Shown here piece after piece: positions 51,395 through 61,482 of a DNA stretch of 64,000 nt (its first letter is position 1; each line of letters opens with the position of its first letter). A program made the position numbers and the translations under genes. Location of the stretch: assembly GCF_021432385.1 (NCBI RefSeq), contig NZ_JAEACT010000004.1:1050001-1114000 (forward strand), read 5' to 3'. Source of the stretch: Clostridium hydrogenum. GTDB lineage: Bacteria > Bacillota > Clostridia > Clostridiales > Clostridiaceae. A model generated the notes under the pieces. The model was not told where the DNA came from. It saw only the letters and a list, made by a program, of their open reading frames with translations, and made no database searches.

Positions 51395-53437
51395 TTATTC
51401 CATCCATAATATGCTTGTAACAAGTCTTGGATAAAGCCTGCTTCCTCTTGGCGAGCCATCGTCACTGTTAACTTGATCAGTAGCACCATCTATGCTGCAT
51501 CCAACCTGCTGCCACTCAGCATGAACCTTGTCCCATTCAATTTCACTTTCACCGTAATTCATATTAAGTATGTTCTTAACAACGTACTGACAAAGAAATA
51601 TTTTGCTGTTCCAAGTATTTTTACTTGTAGATGATAATTTCCATCCTCCTGAAACGTCATCTATGCAACAACCTTTTTTAAGAACAGTTCTAATGTGCTT
51701 TTTAAGTGTCTTTATAAGTTCACTAAAAATTCCTGTTTCGCTGACATATTCTTTTTCACCTATTTCATAAGGATAAATGAGTGCCTCAACTGCTGGAATT
51801 ATTCTAGACGTATTTCCGTTTTCAAATACTGCTGGTATATATCCATTTTTATGATCAAACTTACTTACTATAGTTGCTGCTGCTTTTTTAGCTTTTTCTA
51901 TAGCTTTTTCTGCAAATTCATTAAGTCCTAATTTTTTAAATGTACTTTCAAAAACTACATATGCTGCCCAAGTTTTTACCCCAAGGTATAAATTATTTCT
52001 TGCCTGTCCAAGACTTACGTCAAGACTATCATAAGTAGTTATTTCAGAACCATTTCTACTTCTACTACTATCTAAATCCATTATTCCATCAAAATTATTG
52101 TCTCTTAAAACAAGTGATTCAAAGCAGTCTTTAAAAACTTCCTTATTCTTATTTAACCAAGCATAATCTTTAAGCTTTAAACCATAAACTGCGCCAGTAA
52201 GTATCCAGTTTAAGAGTTCTTCATGTGTCATATAACTAAAACATCCTGTAAGATTAGGAAGTTCATATGAAGAATAGCCTTCTGGTGAAAACCCATCATA
52301 AGTACCCATATCATGAGTAAACGCAAGTCCAAGCTGATCCCTATAACTATATTTTTCCACGAATAAATCAAGGGCATTTGTTATTGTCCAAGGGTGAAAT
52401 TTCATTTCCCAAAATACATGATCCACAGTTAAATCAAAGGTATTCATCATCACATATTCACCTTCATTTAAAATCCACAAAGGCTCTTCATTTTCTCTTT
52501 TCATAAGCTCACTGCTTGCATAGTAACTATGAGTTGCATGTGCAATTATAAATTTTCTGTATTCATTTAAATTGCTGTGTTCAAGTTCTCTATCTCTATC
52601 CTTTGCCTTTCTTATATAATACGCTTCATTTTCTAAACCAAACTTAAGTACCTCTTCAAGAGAAGAAAATAAATCTGCATAATAAAATTTTGTTTCAATT
52701 CCTGTTGTTATAATTGCTGGATCATAGGTAGCAAGGGCTATTGTGTAGGTTTTTTCTGTGCCCTTTGGAACATTAAAAATAAGTGAAGGTGCTCTTCCAA
52801 GCCCATGATTTTCATAATTGCCTTCTGCCCAGGAGCTTAGTACATCAAGCCTTGATAGTTCTCTTATATCTTTTGCTACCTTTATAGCAAATCCATATTT
52901 TCTTCCATCTGCTGCCCCAAAATATGAACCAGAAGTTGCTTCAGAGATTCTTCTCTTAAGCCCTTCAACTCCAAATATCATTTCTACATCAGAATTGCCC
53001 TTTCTATTGTCAAAGGATATTCTTGCAAAAATCACAGGCGCTACAGCACGCTTTTTTTCTTCAAGATTCATATCCACTGGGTTTTCAACGGAACCAAAAG
53101 GTGTGATTATTGAAAAACTAAATTCACCTGATGTCCATTTATCAGATGCCCATTTAAGCTCCCTTTCTACATTAGCTTCTTTAATGACTTCAATTTTATT
53201 TTTTTCACCCTTACTTGCTACTTCTCCAGTGAATTCTTCTTCTGCCGCTGTACTAATGCTATTGCAAAATGGCAAAATTTTTATAGTACTGTCTTTTTTA
53301 TAACCTATATATATATTATTATTTGGTGGTTTTACATCATTAAGCACAAATCCACCTCCCATTCCAAACTTACCTAAAATAAAGCTTGAAAAAGCTCCAA
53401 ATGCACTGTGATGTTCATAAAACGATTTATTTTCCAT
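51395..53437 (-). CDS. GH52 beta-xylosidase
   Basis: A 680-residue cytoplasmic enzyme. ATG 53437 is chosen because GGGAGGC precedes it and family members begin with the same [14 protein letters not shown] segment; an earlier TTG would overlap GH67. GH52 marks are [20 protein letters not shown] (nucleophile glutamate in the first part), [13 protein letters not shown]-like [20 protein letters not shown], and [20 protein letters not shown]. It releases xylose from the non-reducing end with retention. Having both GH52 and GH39 in one operon implies different chain lengths or decorations as substrates. Confidence 0.93.
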   Translation of the reverse strand: MENKSFYEHHSAFGAFSSFILGKFGMGGGFVLNDVKPPNNNIYIGYKKDSTIKILPFCNSISTAAEEEFTGEVASKGEKNKIEVIKEANVERELKWASDKWTSGEFSFSIITPFGSVENPVDMNLEEKKRAVAPVIFARISFDNRKGNSDVEMIFGVEGLKRRISEATSGSYFGAADGRKYGFAIKVAKDIRELSRLDVLSSWAEGNYENHGLGRAPSLIFNVPKGTEKTYTIALATYDPAIITTGIETKFYYADLFSSLEEVLKFGLENEAYYIRKAKDRDRELEHSNLNEYRKFIIAHATHSYYASSELMKRENEEPLWILNEGEYVMMNTFDLTVDHVFWEMKFHPWTITNALDLFVEKYSYRDQLGLAFTHDMGTYDGFSPEGYSSYELPNLTGCFSYMTHEELLNWILTGAVYGLKLKDYAWLNKNKEVFKDCFESLVLRDNNFDGIMDLDSSRSRNGSEITTYDSLDVSLGQARNNLYLGVKTWAAYVVFESTFKKLGLNEFAEKAIEKAKKAAATIVSKFDHKNGYIPAVFENGNTSRIIPAVEALIYPYEIGEKEYVSETGIFSELIKTLKKHIRTVLKKGCCIDDVSGGWKLSSTSKNTWNSKIFLCQYVVKNILNMNYGESEIEWDKVHAEWQQVGCSIDGATDQVNSDDGSPRGSRLYPRLVTSILWME

Positions 53438-53450
53438 AAATATGCCTCCC

Positions 53451-55466
53451 TTAATATATTTTTCTATGAAGTTCATCGTCAATTCCAGTTTTCCTATAAA
53501 AATAAGAATTGACAACATCTCTCCATTCCTCTGAATCCTTTATTTGAATATTCAACCTTTCAATAACAGAATTAAATATATCTTCATTGATTTTTCCCTT
53601 AAGAGAAATCCATTTTTCTTTTAAAGCAAATACTTTTTCTACGCCTTCAAAATGAGTATCATATATGTGTTGAATGATAGTTTTTCTACTCTTAAGTACA
53701 TATTTGTAATCCATGTTATGAAAAAAAAGTAAAAGTTCTTCTGGACAAGTCTGTAGATTTTCAAACATATATTTTATTGGCTTTGAATATTGACCAGTGT
53801 AACCAGTTCCAGTTTCAGTTGTTCTATCTACTCCAAGGCTCTTATAGTCAGCATAATGATAAGTTCCCCACCTTGAATATTCGTAACCATCAACACTTGG
53901 TCCATAATGATTATTCGGATTTACCATCCAACCTATTCCAAGTGGACACGTATACTCTTCATATATATCTCTTGATTCTGCAAGCATTGATATTATTGTA
54001 GTCTCCTCCTTAAAAATTCCAAAGGTAAGTTCTACCCATTCTTTTGCTATTTCTTCTGAACTAAGAGAGGTATCCCATACTAACCTACCATACCCATAAA
54101 AATTCGCTTGTGCCAAAGGATGTCCTGTCCAGCTTTCATCATCACCTATATTGGCTACAGCTGCAGCCCCTCCATATTTTCTTTCAAATAAACTTCCGTT
54201 TACTATGTTACTTACAGTTGAACCCCTTCCCTCTACAAAGGTATCAAAGTCTAAGACTTCCTTCCACAATGGCACAAGGTAGCAAAGGTGTTTTTGCTGT
54301 CCTGTATATTCTTGAGTTATTTGAAACTCTATCATCTCATTTGTATTCTTCATTGCTCCAAAAAGCGGTGATATAGGTTCTCTTATTTGAAAGTCCATAG
54401 GTCCATTTTTTACTTGAAGTATAACATTATCTTTAAATTTTCCGTCAAGCGGCTTGAAATTTTCATATGCAGCCTTTGCTCTATCTTTACTTCTATCTCG
54501 CCAATCAAGAAGACAATTGTATACAAAACATCTCCAAATTACTATTCCTCCAAAAGGTTCAAGTGCTTCTGCAAGCATATTTGCTCCATCTGCATGGTTC
54601 CGTCCATAAGTGAAGGGCCCTGGTCTAAATTCTGAATCTGCCTTTACAAGAAAGCCTCCAAAATTAGGAATTACTTTATATATGTTCTTTACCCTTTCCT
54701 TCCACCAAAGCTTGACATCTACATCAAGTGGATCTGCTGTTTTAAGCCCTCCAAGTTCAATTGGCGATGCAAAATTAATACTTAAATAAAGCTTTATTCC
54801 ATAGCTTGTAAAAATATTTGCTATTTCTCCTACCTTAGTTAAGTACTCATCGCTTATAAGTTTTGTTTCATATTCATGGACATTTACATTGTTTATAACA
54901 ATTCCATTTATAGAAATAGATGCTGCAAGTCTTGCATATTCATTAATTCTTTCAGTATTGTCCACTATATGATTATCTTTAAAAAATATAGATTTGCCGG
55001 CATAACCTCTTTCTATATCTCCACTTATATTGTCCCAATGGTTTATCATTCTAAGCATATTCTTTGGACTATCTTCAATATTAATATTTCCTATATCCAC
55101 TCCTGTATAAATTTTTCTTATAAAGCTAAAAACTCCGTATAAAATTCCACTTTCATTATTTCCTAATATTTTTATGGATTTTTTAATTCTTTTTATCTCG
55201 AATCCATCAATACCTAAACTATCATTAGTTGATATTCCTAAAAATACATGAGGTAGCCTAGTTCTCTTTAAAAGCTTTGGCTCCTCCCCAATAATATTTT
55301 GAACTGCCATTTTTAATTCTTTTACTGCTGAATCAATAATTTGGCTTTCTCCTTCTACTAAGATTCTTTTTATTATTTCCTTGCTTTCTTCTGATAAGTT
55401 TACTTTTCTATCATAATTAAGCCAACACTTATATAAAACACTTTTATTTAAAGCTACCTTATCCAT
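53451..55466 (-). CDS. GH67 alpha-glucuronidase
   Basis: A 671-residue enzyme removing (4-O-methyl)glucuronic acid from xylo-oligosaccharide ends. An N-terminal beta domain (about 1-130) precedes the TIM barrel with [40 protein letters not shown] and [10 protein letters not shown]. The C-terminal part has the diagnostic [20 protein letters not shown] and [11 protein letters not shown]. No signal peptide. GGGGAG precedes the ATG. It sits between GH43 and GH52 genes, which use the debranched products. Confidence 0.95.
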   Translation of the reverse strand: MDKVALNKSVLYKCWLNYDRKVNLSEESKEIIKRILVEGESQIIDSAVKELKMAVQNIIGEEPKLLKRTRLPHVFLGISTNDSLGIDGFEIKRIKKSIKILGNNESGILYGVFSFIRKIYTGVDIGNINIEDSPKNMLRMINHWDNISGDIERGYAGKSIFFKDNHIVDNTERINEYARLAASISINGIVINNVNVHEYETKLISDEYLTKVGEIANIFTSYGIKLYLSINFASPIELGGLKTADPLDVDVKLWWKERVKNIYKVIPNFGGFLVKADSEFRPGPFTYGRNHADGANMLAEALEPFGGIVIWRCFVYNCLLDWRDRSKDRAKAAYENFKPLDGKFKDNVILQVKNGPMDFQIREPISPLFGAMKNTNEMIEFQITQEYTGQQKHLCYLVPLWKEVLDFDTFVEGRGSTVSNIVNGSLFERKYGGAAAVANIGDDESWTGHPLAQANFYGYGRLVWDTSLSSEEIAKEWVELTFGIFKEETTIISMLAESRDIYEEYTCPLGIGWMVNPNNHYGPSVDGYEYSRWGTYHYADYKSLGVDRTTETGTGYTGQYSKPIKYMFENLQTCPEELLLFFHNMDYKYVLKSRKTIIQHIYDTHFEGVEKVFALKEKWISLKGKINEDIFNSVIERLNIQIKDSEEWRDVVNSYFYRKTGIDDELHRKIY

Positions 55467-55510
55467 ATTTATTCAACTCCCCTATCTTTATAGTGTTAAC
55501 TCGTTATATT

Positions 55511-57046
55511 TTAATTTAAAATATTATATCTAAACCTTGAAAACTCAGCAGTTCCACCAACTTCTTTTGTGGAGTACATAAACAACCCAAAACGACCTCC
55601 AACAAATTGATCCATTTTCCACACCAAATTATGGGTAATACCAAGCTTATTCCACGTTTCTCCATCCTGGTAGTAAAATTCACACTCATCTTTGCCATCT
55701 TTAAAATTTCCATATGCCTTCAATGTAACCTTATGAGACGCTATTGGAATTCTTTCATATTCCTCTGCAGGCTTACTATCCACAAGATTACCAAATATAG
55801 ATTTATCACCAGTAGTCCTAGCTGACATTACTAAGTAACTTTTACCAGCTTCTCTTTTTAGTGCTATAAAACCATATGAACTAATTAATAAACATAGACC
55901 GGCATAATCCCCATCCTTAAGTTTGCTTCCATCCAAGGTTACAATTGCTTCACATGCAGGACCAACTGTACGCTGTGTAAGTGTATTTACTGCATAATTT
56001 AAATTTGAAGAAATCTTCCCAGAATCAATACTATATGTTCCAGGCTTTTTTGTTACTGACCATAAAGCATCATTTGGTATATGGTTCCACTGCCAAAAGT
56101 CTTTTAGATGAACTTTGCCATTTTCATCTGCCCCATAAATAAAATCGTCATTTCCAACTAAGGGCTTGTATTCATATCCTAGTCTTGTACTAGTAACTTC
56201 AATATATTTTGGTGCCTTCACGTCAAATACAGGAAATTTATTTTCAAAGTGTAATGGTACAAGAACAGGTATGCGTCCAACGGCACCATGATCTTGGAAT
56301 AGCATAGAATACCATTTACCATCAGGAGTATCAACTATTCCTCCTTGTGCAACACCAGAATTATGATATTCCATGTCATCATCAAAAACATCTTCTCCAG
56401 TAAATTCACCTTCAAGAGAATCTGCCATAAAGCAAGCTTCTGTTCTACGACCCTTAGACTTTAATATGTGTATAAAAAAGGCATAGTATTTACCATTAAT
56501 TTTATAAAAATGAGAACCTTCATAACCAAGGTGATGAGGCTCATTATCTTTCACTATGATTCTGTCAATGCCCCCAAGCTTAGGACCAGAAAGATCACTC
56601 TTTAATTCTGTGAGATGAATCTCAGTATTTCCATAAATAATATAAACTCTTTCATCGTCATCAAACAGCAGAGAAGCGTCGTGATAAAATCCTTCAATAA
56701 TTTGTTTTTTCCAAGGGCCATTAATATTATCAGCTGTAAATAAATAAGTTTTATGTGTATCATTTGCTACGAAGCATACATAAAATTTACCTTTATGATA
56801 ACGCAGCGAAGCCGCCCACATTCCCTTTCCATAAATATGTTTTTCACCTTCAAGTTTTTGTTCTGGTGTATCCTCCAAAATATTATATACATGAGTTGCT
56901 ACTTCCCAATGAACAAGGTCGTAGGAACGCAATATGGTACCCCCAGGCATAAAATGCATTGTAGTACTAATCATATAATAAGTATCATACACTCGAATTA
57001 TATCTGGATCTGGATAGTCAGCCCAAATAATTGGATTATTACTCAT
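55511..57046 (-). CDS. GH43 beta-xylosidase/alpha-L-arabinofuranosidase
   Basis: A 511-residue cytoplasmic GH43. The five-blade propeller (about 1-300) starts with IIWADYPDPDIIRVYDTYYM, containing the catalytic-base aspartate. GFYHDASLLFDDDERVYIIY has the pKa-modulating aspartate and GYEGSHFYKINGKYY the acid glutamate. A C-terminal concanavalin-like sandwich domain (about 320-511) ends with GGRFGLFMYSTKEVGG. GGAG lies upstream of the ATG. It trims xylose or arabinose side groups from imported fragments; sequence does not separate the two activities. Confidence 0.92.
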   Translation of the reverse strand: MSNNPIIWADYPDPDIIRVYDTYYMISTTMHFMPGGTILRSYDLVHWEVATHVYNILEDTPEQKLEGEKHIYGKGMWAASLRYHKGKFYVCFVANDTHKTYLFTADNINGPWKKQIIEGFYHDASLLFDDDERVYIIYGNTEIHLTELKSDLSGPKLGGIDRIIVKDNEPHHLGYEGSHFYKINGKYYAFFIHILKSKGRRTEACFMADSLEGEFTGEDVFDDDMEYHNSGVAQGGIVDTPDGKWYSMLFQDHGAVGRIPVLVPLHFENKFPVFDVKAPKYIEVTSTRLGYEYKPLVGNDDFIYGADENGKVHLKDFWQWNHIPNDALWSVTKKPGTYSIDSGKISSNLNYAVNTLTQRTVGPACEAIVTLDGSKLKDGDYAGLCLLISSYGFIALKREAGKSYLVMSARTTGDKSIFGNLVDSKPAEEYERIPIASHKVTLKAYGNFKDGKDECEFYYQDGETWNKLGITHNLVWKMDQFVGGRFGLFMYSTKEVGGTAEFSRFRYNILN

Positions 57047-57090
57047 ATTAAAGTCTCCTTTTTTGGGTTTAATTCAATTTTATATTCCAT

Positions 57091-58905
57091 TTACTTTACA
57101 ACAACATTAATAGCTACTTTTACTAACTCCTTATTCAAGTCCTTGTATTCTGGCAAATCCAGTACTGGATACCCGTCTATATCAAAACGGACACGTCGTA
57201 TACCAGTTGATCTTGGTCCCTCAACTCCAGGTCTTGCATGATAGGTGTTCCAGACAGTTCCATTATCATCTATCACATATGCATTATGACCAGGACCATA
57301 TTCGCCTGGCATGCTTCTAGATGTTAAAAGAGGATAATTTGTCTTTGTCCAATTTTCAACATTTAACAAATCTGTATCCTTATCAGCAGTCAACAGTCCT
57401 ACAACATAAGTTGCATCTATTAATGCGCTGGAGAATGTCAAAAATAGCTTTCCATCTCTTATCAAGGTAAATGGTCCTTCATCAACAAAAGCATGATTAT
57501 TTGCCCAACCATAATCCGGTTTAGTAAGCAGTACTGGATCAGTTGTAAGTTTCCAAGGCTCCTTGGGATCAACTTTTGCAATATAAACCCAAGCCCCTAG
57601 ATCTACAGGCAAAAACTGACGTTGTGACCAAGCAACATAATATTCTCCGTTTACCTCAAAGTTTGTCATATCAAGAGAGATAACCTTTCCTGCTTCACAT
57701 AAATACGTACCATCTTTCTTTACAACACGTTGAGGCTTTGACCAATCTGCTGCACATACTGGGCTTCCACCCTTCTTGAGTTTCATAACGTGGGACTCTT
57801 CATGGAAGAATTCCCCTGGTGTTGCTGCATGAAAGATATATAAATTATCCTCGATTATGTGAAATTCCGGTGCCCAAAGTAGCCCACCAATACCCTCATA
57901 AGTATTGGAATCAAGTATTAATACTTCCTTTGCATTTACTAAACCTTGAATTGTATCTGCTTCCCTCATATATAAGGTGTGATTGCCGTCAGCATCATTA
58001 GTTGCAATAAAATAGTACTTTTCATTCCATTTAGCAATACACGGATCTGCCCTATTAATGGCTACTGGGAATATATAATGCTCCTGATGTACAGTACCTG
58101 TTACATGATAGGTTCCCGGCTTGCCCCATTGTACCTCTGACGTATTCCAATCTACCATCTTTATATCTGTTGTTCCATCACTGTAAATAGCAGTAGCTTT
58201 TACAGTTTTCAAATCTTCTTTCGATGTAACAGATACGCTCTCTAGAACTTCCATTTTTATATTTGTTGGAACTGTAAGTTTACATACAAGTCTGTGTGCA
58301 ACTTTTTCTGATACTCTTATAGCATTTCTCTGTACTATTCCCTCTATACCAGCACACACAGGTTCTATAGCAAAAGCTTCAGCCTTCTCTGGCGCCGATG
58401 CATTAGTTAAACTAGTAATATCAGTAATAAAGTTTCTATAGTAGTTACCACTCTCGTCACTCCATCTAATAACATAAGCTTTCTTCTGTTCATCATACTG
58501 GCAGCATACATCGTTTACATAAGTATCTATTTTAAAATCAACCAATCCAACTTCTTTATACTGCAAAAGATCTAAAGATGTAAATAATAGAACTTTACCC
58601 TTGCTTTCATTGTCATTTTCACCATCTGATTCTATACGTACAGCAACAACGCCAAAAGTACCATCTGCCATGTAGAAAATATATGGATTTTTAAGGCTCT
58701 TTGCGTTAAGAGTTCCATCTTCGTTATCTGTTGCCTTTGCAAACAAAACACCTGAATTATGATTTAAATCATTAAAATATTTTCCATCTTCACTGTAAGC
58801 AAGATGCATGCTGTATGCTAGCTTAGGTGCATAAATCATCTCTTCCTGCTGTAACCTAGTATAGCAAAGTATATAACTTGAACTTTTTTTTACTCCTGAT
58901 AGCAT
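57091..58905 (-). CDS. Large intracellular GH43-type protein with two propeller parts and an Ig-like domain
   Basis: A 604-residue protein without signal peptide. Residues about 1-180 look like part of a degenerate GH43 propeller (PYIFYMADGTFGVVAVRIES, VIRWSDESGNYYRNF). A Big_4-like domain follows (about 215-280: VTSKEDLKTVKATAIYSDGT, GKPGTYHVTGTV). Then comes a GH43 catalytic module with INRADPCIAKWNEKYYFIAT, LLWAPEFHIIEDNLYIFHAA and FVDEGPFTLIRDGKLFLTFS. This layout occurs in Firmicute GH43 proteins acting on arabinoxylan. GAGGGGAAG precedes the ATG. It is the first gene of the cluster. Confidence 0.85.
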   Translation of the reverse strand: MLSGVKKSSSYILCYTRLQQEEMIYAPKLAYSMHLAYSEDGKYFNDLNHNSGVLFAKATDNEDGTLNAKSLKNPYIFYMADGTFGVVAVRIESDGENDNESKGKVLLFTSLDLLQYKEVGLVDFKIDTYVNDVCCQYDEQKKAYVIRWSDESGNYYRNFITDITSLTNASAPEKAEAFAIEPVCAGIEGIVQRNAIRVSEKVAHRLVCKLTVPTNIKMEVLESVSVTSKEDLKTVKATAIYSDGTTDIKMVDWNTSEVQWGKPGTYHVTGTVHQEHYIFPVAINRADPCIAKWNEKYYFIATNDADGNHTLYMREADTIQGLVNAKEVLILDSNTYEGIGGLLWAPEFHIIEDNLYIFHAATPGEFFHEESHVMKLKKGGSPVCAADWSKPQRVVKKDGTYLCEAGKVISLDMTNFEVNGEYYVAWSQRQFLPVDLGAWVYIAKVDPKEPWKLTTDPVLLTKPDYGWANNHAFVDEGPFTLIRDGKLFLTFSSALIDATYVVGLLTADKDTDLLNVENWTKTNYPLLTSRSMPGEYGPGHNAYVIDDNGTVWNTYHARPGVEGPRSTGIRRVRFDIDGYPVLDLPEYKDLNKELVKVAINVVVK

Positions 58906-58998
58906 TGCAAATCTTCCCCTCTAATTAATAATTTCTAATAATTATAGTAATATGTGTTTATATTGTAACTAACATTGTTTTCATTACTTTATATAGGA

Positions 58999-59027
58999 AT
59001 TATAAAATATATACAAAATTGAAACAA
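58999..59027 (-). promoter_or_regulatory. Promoter of the xylan-utilisation operon
   Basis: On the minus strand TTGTTT (59027-59022), 17 bases and TATAAT (59004-58999), about 95 bases before the first GH43 gene. It is in the divergent region with the AraC regulator, whose product is the likely activator. Confidence 0.65.
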
Positions 59028-59077
59028 TGATATATAATAATATAAAATTGATATATTCTAAGATTAGGAGATTAACT

Positions 59078-59842
59078 ATGACTAATATTGATTATGTAGG
59101 CTGTGATGCTTTGCACCCTAGTAGTTTTGTTTTTGACATTCCTAAGGGTCATGATTGTTGGCTTCTTCTTCTCACTCAAACTCCCGCTCTTTTCTGGGTA
59201 AATGGTGAAATAAAAGAATATCCTGCTTACAGCTCTGTGCTCTTTCATCCTCACCAAAAAATATACTATCGTGCCTGTGGTGATAAATACATAAATGACT
59301 GGCTGCGTTTTGATTCCACCGAATCCTATGTTACTAAAACAACGCTTCCATTTGGTGTTCCTTTTTCTTTAGATGATCCAGAATATTGCCATAAGCTGTT
59401 TCAGTTACTTTGTGCTGAAAACTTTTTCAACAAAGATTATAAAGAATCATCAATAGATTATATACTAAGAATATTATTTAACAAGCTTTTAGAATCTTAC
59501 TACCATAAAAATATATCTTCCCAATACTACAATCTTTTAAATCTGAGGAAAGAAATACACAATAATCCTGGTAACCATTGGACTGTAATGGATATGGCTA
59601 ATCGTTTACATCTAAGTTCAGGATACCTTGAAACAATCTATAAAAATACCTTTGGTATCTCATGCATGAATGATGTAATAAGCAACCGCATTCGCCTAGC
59701 AAAAGAATATCTGTTTCACGGCACACATACTATTGAACAAATTGCATTTCTATGTGGGTATAATAACGTAGAGCACTTCTGCAGGCAATTTAAGCAAATT
59801 ACAGGATATTCCCCAAGTAAATTTCAACAACCAAATTGTTAA
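59078..59842 (+). CDS. AraC-family transcriptional regulator
   Basis: A 254-residue regulator from ATG 59078 with AGGAG eight bases upstream. The N-terminal cupin-like sensor (about 1-140) includes LFWVNGEIKEYPAYSSVLFH. The C-terminal double helix-turn-helix has WTVMDMANRLHLSSGYLETI and IEQIAFLCGYNNVEHFCRQF. It is divergent from the GH43-GH67-GH52-GH39 operon and so probably activates it in response to a xylan-derived sugar. It is convergent with the YesN-type regulator gene. Confidence 0.92.
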   Translation: MTNIDYVGCDALHPSSFVFDIPKGHDCWLLLLTQTPALFWVNGEIKEYPAYSSVLFHPHQKIYYRACGDKYINDWLRFDSTESYVTKTTLPFGVPFSLDDPEYCHKLFQLLCAENFFNKDYKESSIDYILRILFNKLLESYYHKNISSQYYNLLNLRKEIHNNPGNHWTVMDMANRLHLSSGYLETIYKNTFGISCMNDVISNRIRLAKEYLFHGTHTIEQIAFLCGYNNVEHFCRQFKQITGYSPSKFQQPNC

Positions 59843-59843
59843 T

Positions 59844-61451
59844 TTATACTGACTTGTCACATTTAAAAAACTGCTTTCGATATTGTAATGGTGTTTTTTC
59901 TTTTAGTTTAACAAACTTATTTATAAAATAATCTGTATTATTGAATCCAACCTTCTCTGCTATCTTATAAATCTTATCATCCCCCCGCTTAAGTAGCTGT
60001 GCGGCCTTTTCAATTCTGTATGCATTTAAATATTCATTAAATGATACCTTATAGTGCTTTTTAAATATTTGTCCTAAATATGCAGAATTAATATAATACT
60101 TTTCACTTAAATATTTCAGACTTAACTTTTCTTTATAGTGCTCTGCTATTTCCCTATCAATTTTATTTAAAATTCCTTTAGCTGAATTTTGCCTTAAATG
60201 CTTTAAATATTCTGCAAATTCTAGAGAAAACCTTTTAAAATGATCTATGCTTCCCCTACTTATCATTTGCTCAAAAGAAATTGAACTAAAATATTGCATT
60301 ACTTCCTCATGATTAACCTCTGACTCTAATTCTTTTGCAATATTGATAATATTAAATAATAAATAATTAATATTTAACTTTATAATTTCTAAATCTATAT
60401 TCTGCTCTTTAAAACTATTATAAATTTTATCAACACACTTTATAATTTCTTCTTCATTATCTTCCTCAATTTCATGAATAAGCTTATCCATATACTGTTT
60501 TTCCACATTATAATTAAATCCCTTTTCACCTATAATTTCGTCATAATATGCAACATTATTTTCATTTGAATAATTGGAGAATAATTTAGCTACAGTCGCA
60601 GTTTTACATGATACTGATAATTCCTTGATACTAGATACCTTCTGTCCAATATACATATAAATATCATATTTTTCATTCCGCTTCATAACCATTTTTAATT
60701 TTTCAATATATCTTTTTTCATCTATACCTTGCTCTTTTGATAATCTCTTATCATAAATAAAGCCAATTTCATAACAATCTGCACACTTACTACCGTCAAT
60801 AATTACGTTATAATAATTTTCTCCTAGCCATCCAATAATTTTTTCATATATTCTCTGTTTACCTTCTATTTTTTCATCTTCAGAAATGTTACTACAATTA
60901 TCATCATAATACCTAATTTCAATAATTATATATCGTAATTCTCCCGAAAAGCTTTGGCAGTTATTAACATATTGCAAATTAACTTTATTGCATTTTCCAT
61001 ATATAATTTCATTTAAATAAGTATCATATACAACCTTATCTTTTATTCTTTGTATAGTCTCACTATTTTCTTGTTTAAGATATTCTTCTCTAAAACTATT
61101 TAATACTTTAACTAACTCATCTTTTTGAATTGGCTTTAAAATATAATCAGTTACATTATATTTAATTGCTTTTTTAGCATATTCAAACTCATAATAACCA
61201 CTTAACACTATAAACTTTAATCTTTTTGGTATATTAGCTCGTACATATTCAATTAATTCAATGCCATTCATTTCAGGCATCTTTATATCCACAATAATTA
61301 AATCTATTTCTTTTTTTTCTATTTCTTTTATAGCCTCAATGCCATTAGCAGCTTCGGCTACAATTTTATAACCATATTGCTCCCAATTAATTAAAATCTT
61401 CAATCCCTGTCTAATAAAAGGTTCGTCATCTACTATTAAGATTTTAATCAT
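59844..61451 (-). CDS. YesN-type response regulator (receiver plus AraC DNA-binding domain)
   Basis: A 535-residue regulator starting at ATG 61451 (GGTGGGGAG upstream). The receiver has D10/D9 acidic residues in ILIVDDEPF, the phospho-acceptor D55 in LIIVDIKMPEMNG and the lysine in DYILKPIQ. A long linker (about 130-420) is poorly conserved. The C-terminal AraC domain includes LKYLSEKYYINSAYLGQIFK and KIYKIAEKVGFNNTDYFINK. It is paired with the kinase gene, whose stop lies 32 bases inside the longer frame but just before this start. It should control the ABC operon at the right edge. Confidence 0.93.
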   Translation of the reverse strand: MIKILIVDDEPFIRQGLKILINWEQYGYKIVAEAANGIEAIKEIEKKEIDLIIVDIKMPEMNGIELIEYVRANIPKRLKFIVLSGYYEFEYAKKAIKYNVTDYILKPIQKDELVKVLNSFREEYLKQENSETIQRIKDKVVYDTYLNEIIYGKCNKVNLQYVNNCQSFSGELRYIIIEIRYYDDNCSNISEDEKIEGKQRIYEKIIGWLGENYYNVIIDGSKCADCYEIGFIYDKRLSKEQGIDEKRYIEKLKMVMKRNEKYDIYMYIGQKVSSIKELSVSCKTATVAKLFSNYSNENNVAYYDEIIGEKGFNYNVEKQYMDKLIHEIEEDNEEEIIKCVDKIYNSFKEQNIDLEIIKLNINYLLFNIINIAKELESEVNHEEVMQYFSSISFEQMISRGSIDHFKRFSLEFAEYLKHLRQNSAKGILNKIDREIAEHYKEKLSLKYLSEKYYINSAYLGQIFKKHYKVSFNEYLNAYRIEKAAQLLKRGDDKIYKIAEKVGFNNTDYFINKFVKLKEKTPLQYRKQFFKCDKSV

Positions 61452-61482
61452 AATACTCCCCACCTTAATATTAATTATTATC

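Noticed and set aside
52818-53303. Plus-strand frame of 161 codons
   Set aside because: It lies entirely opposite the GH52 gene; composition is typical of an antisense shadow.
56753-57241. Plus-strand frame of 162 codons
   Set aside because: It is antisense to two GH43 genes with clear catalytic motifs.
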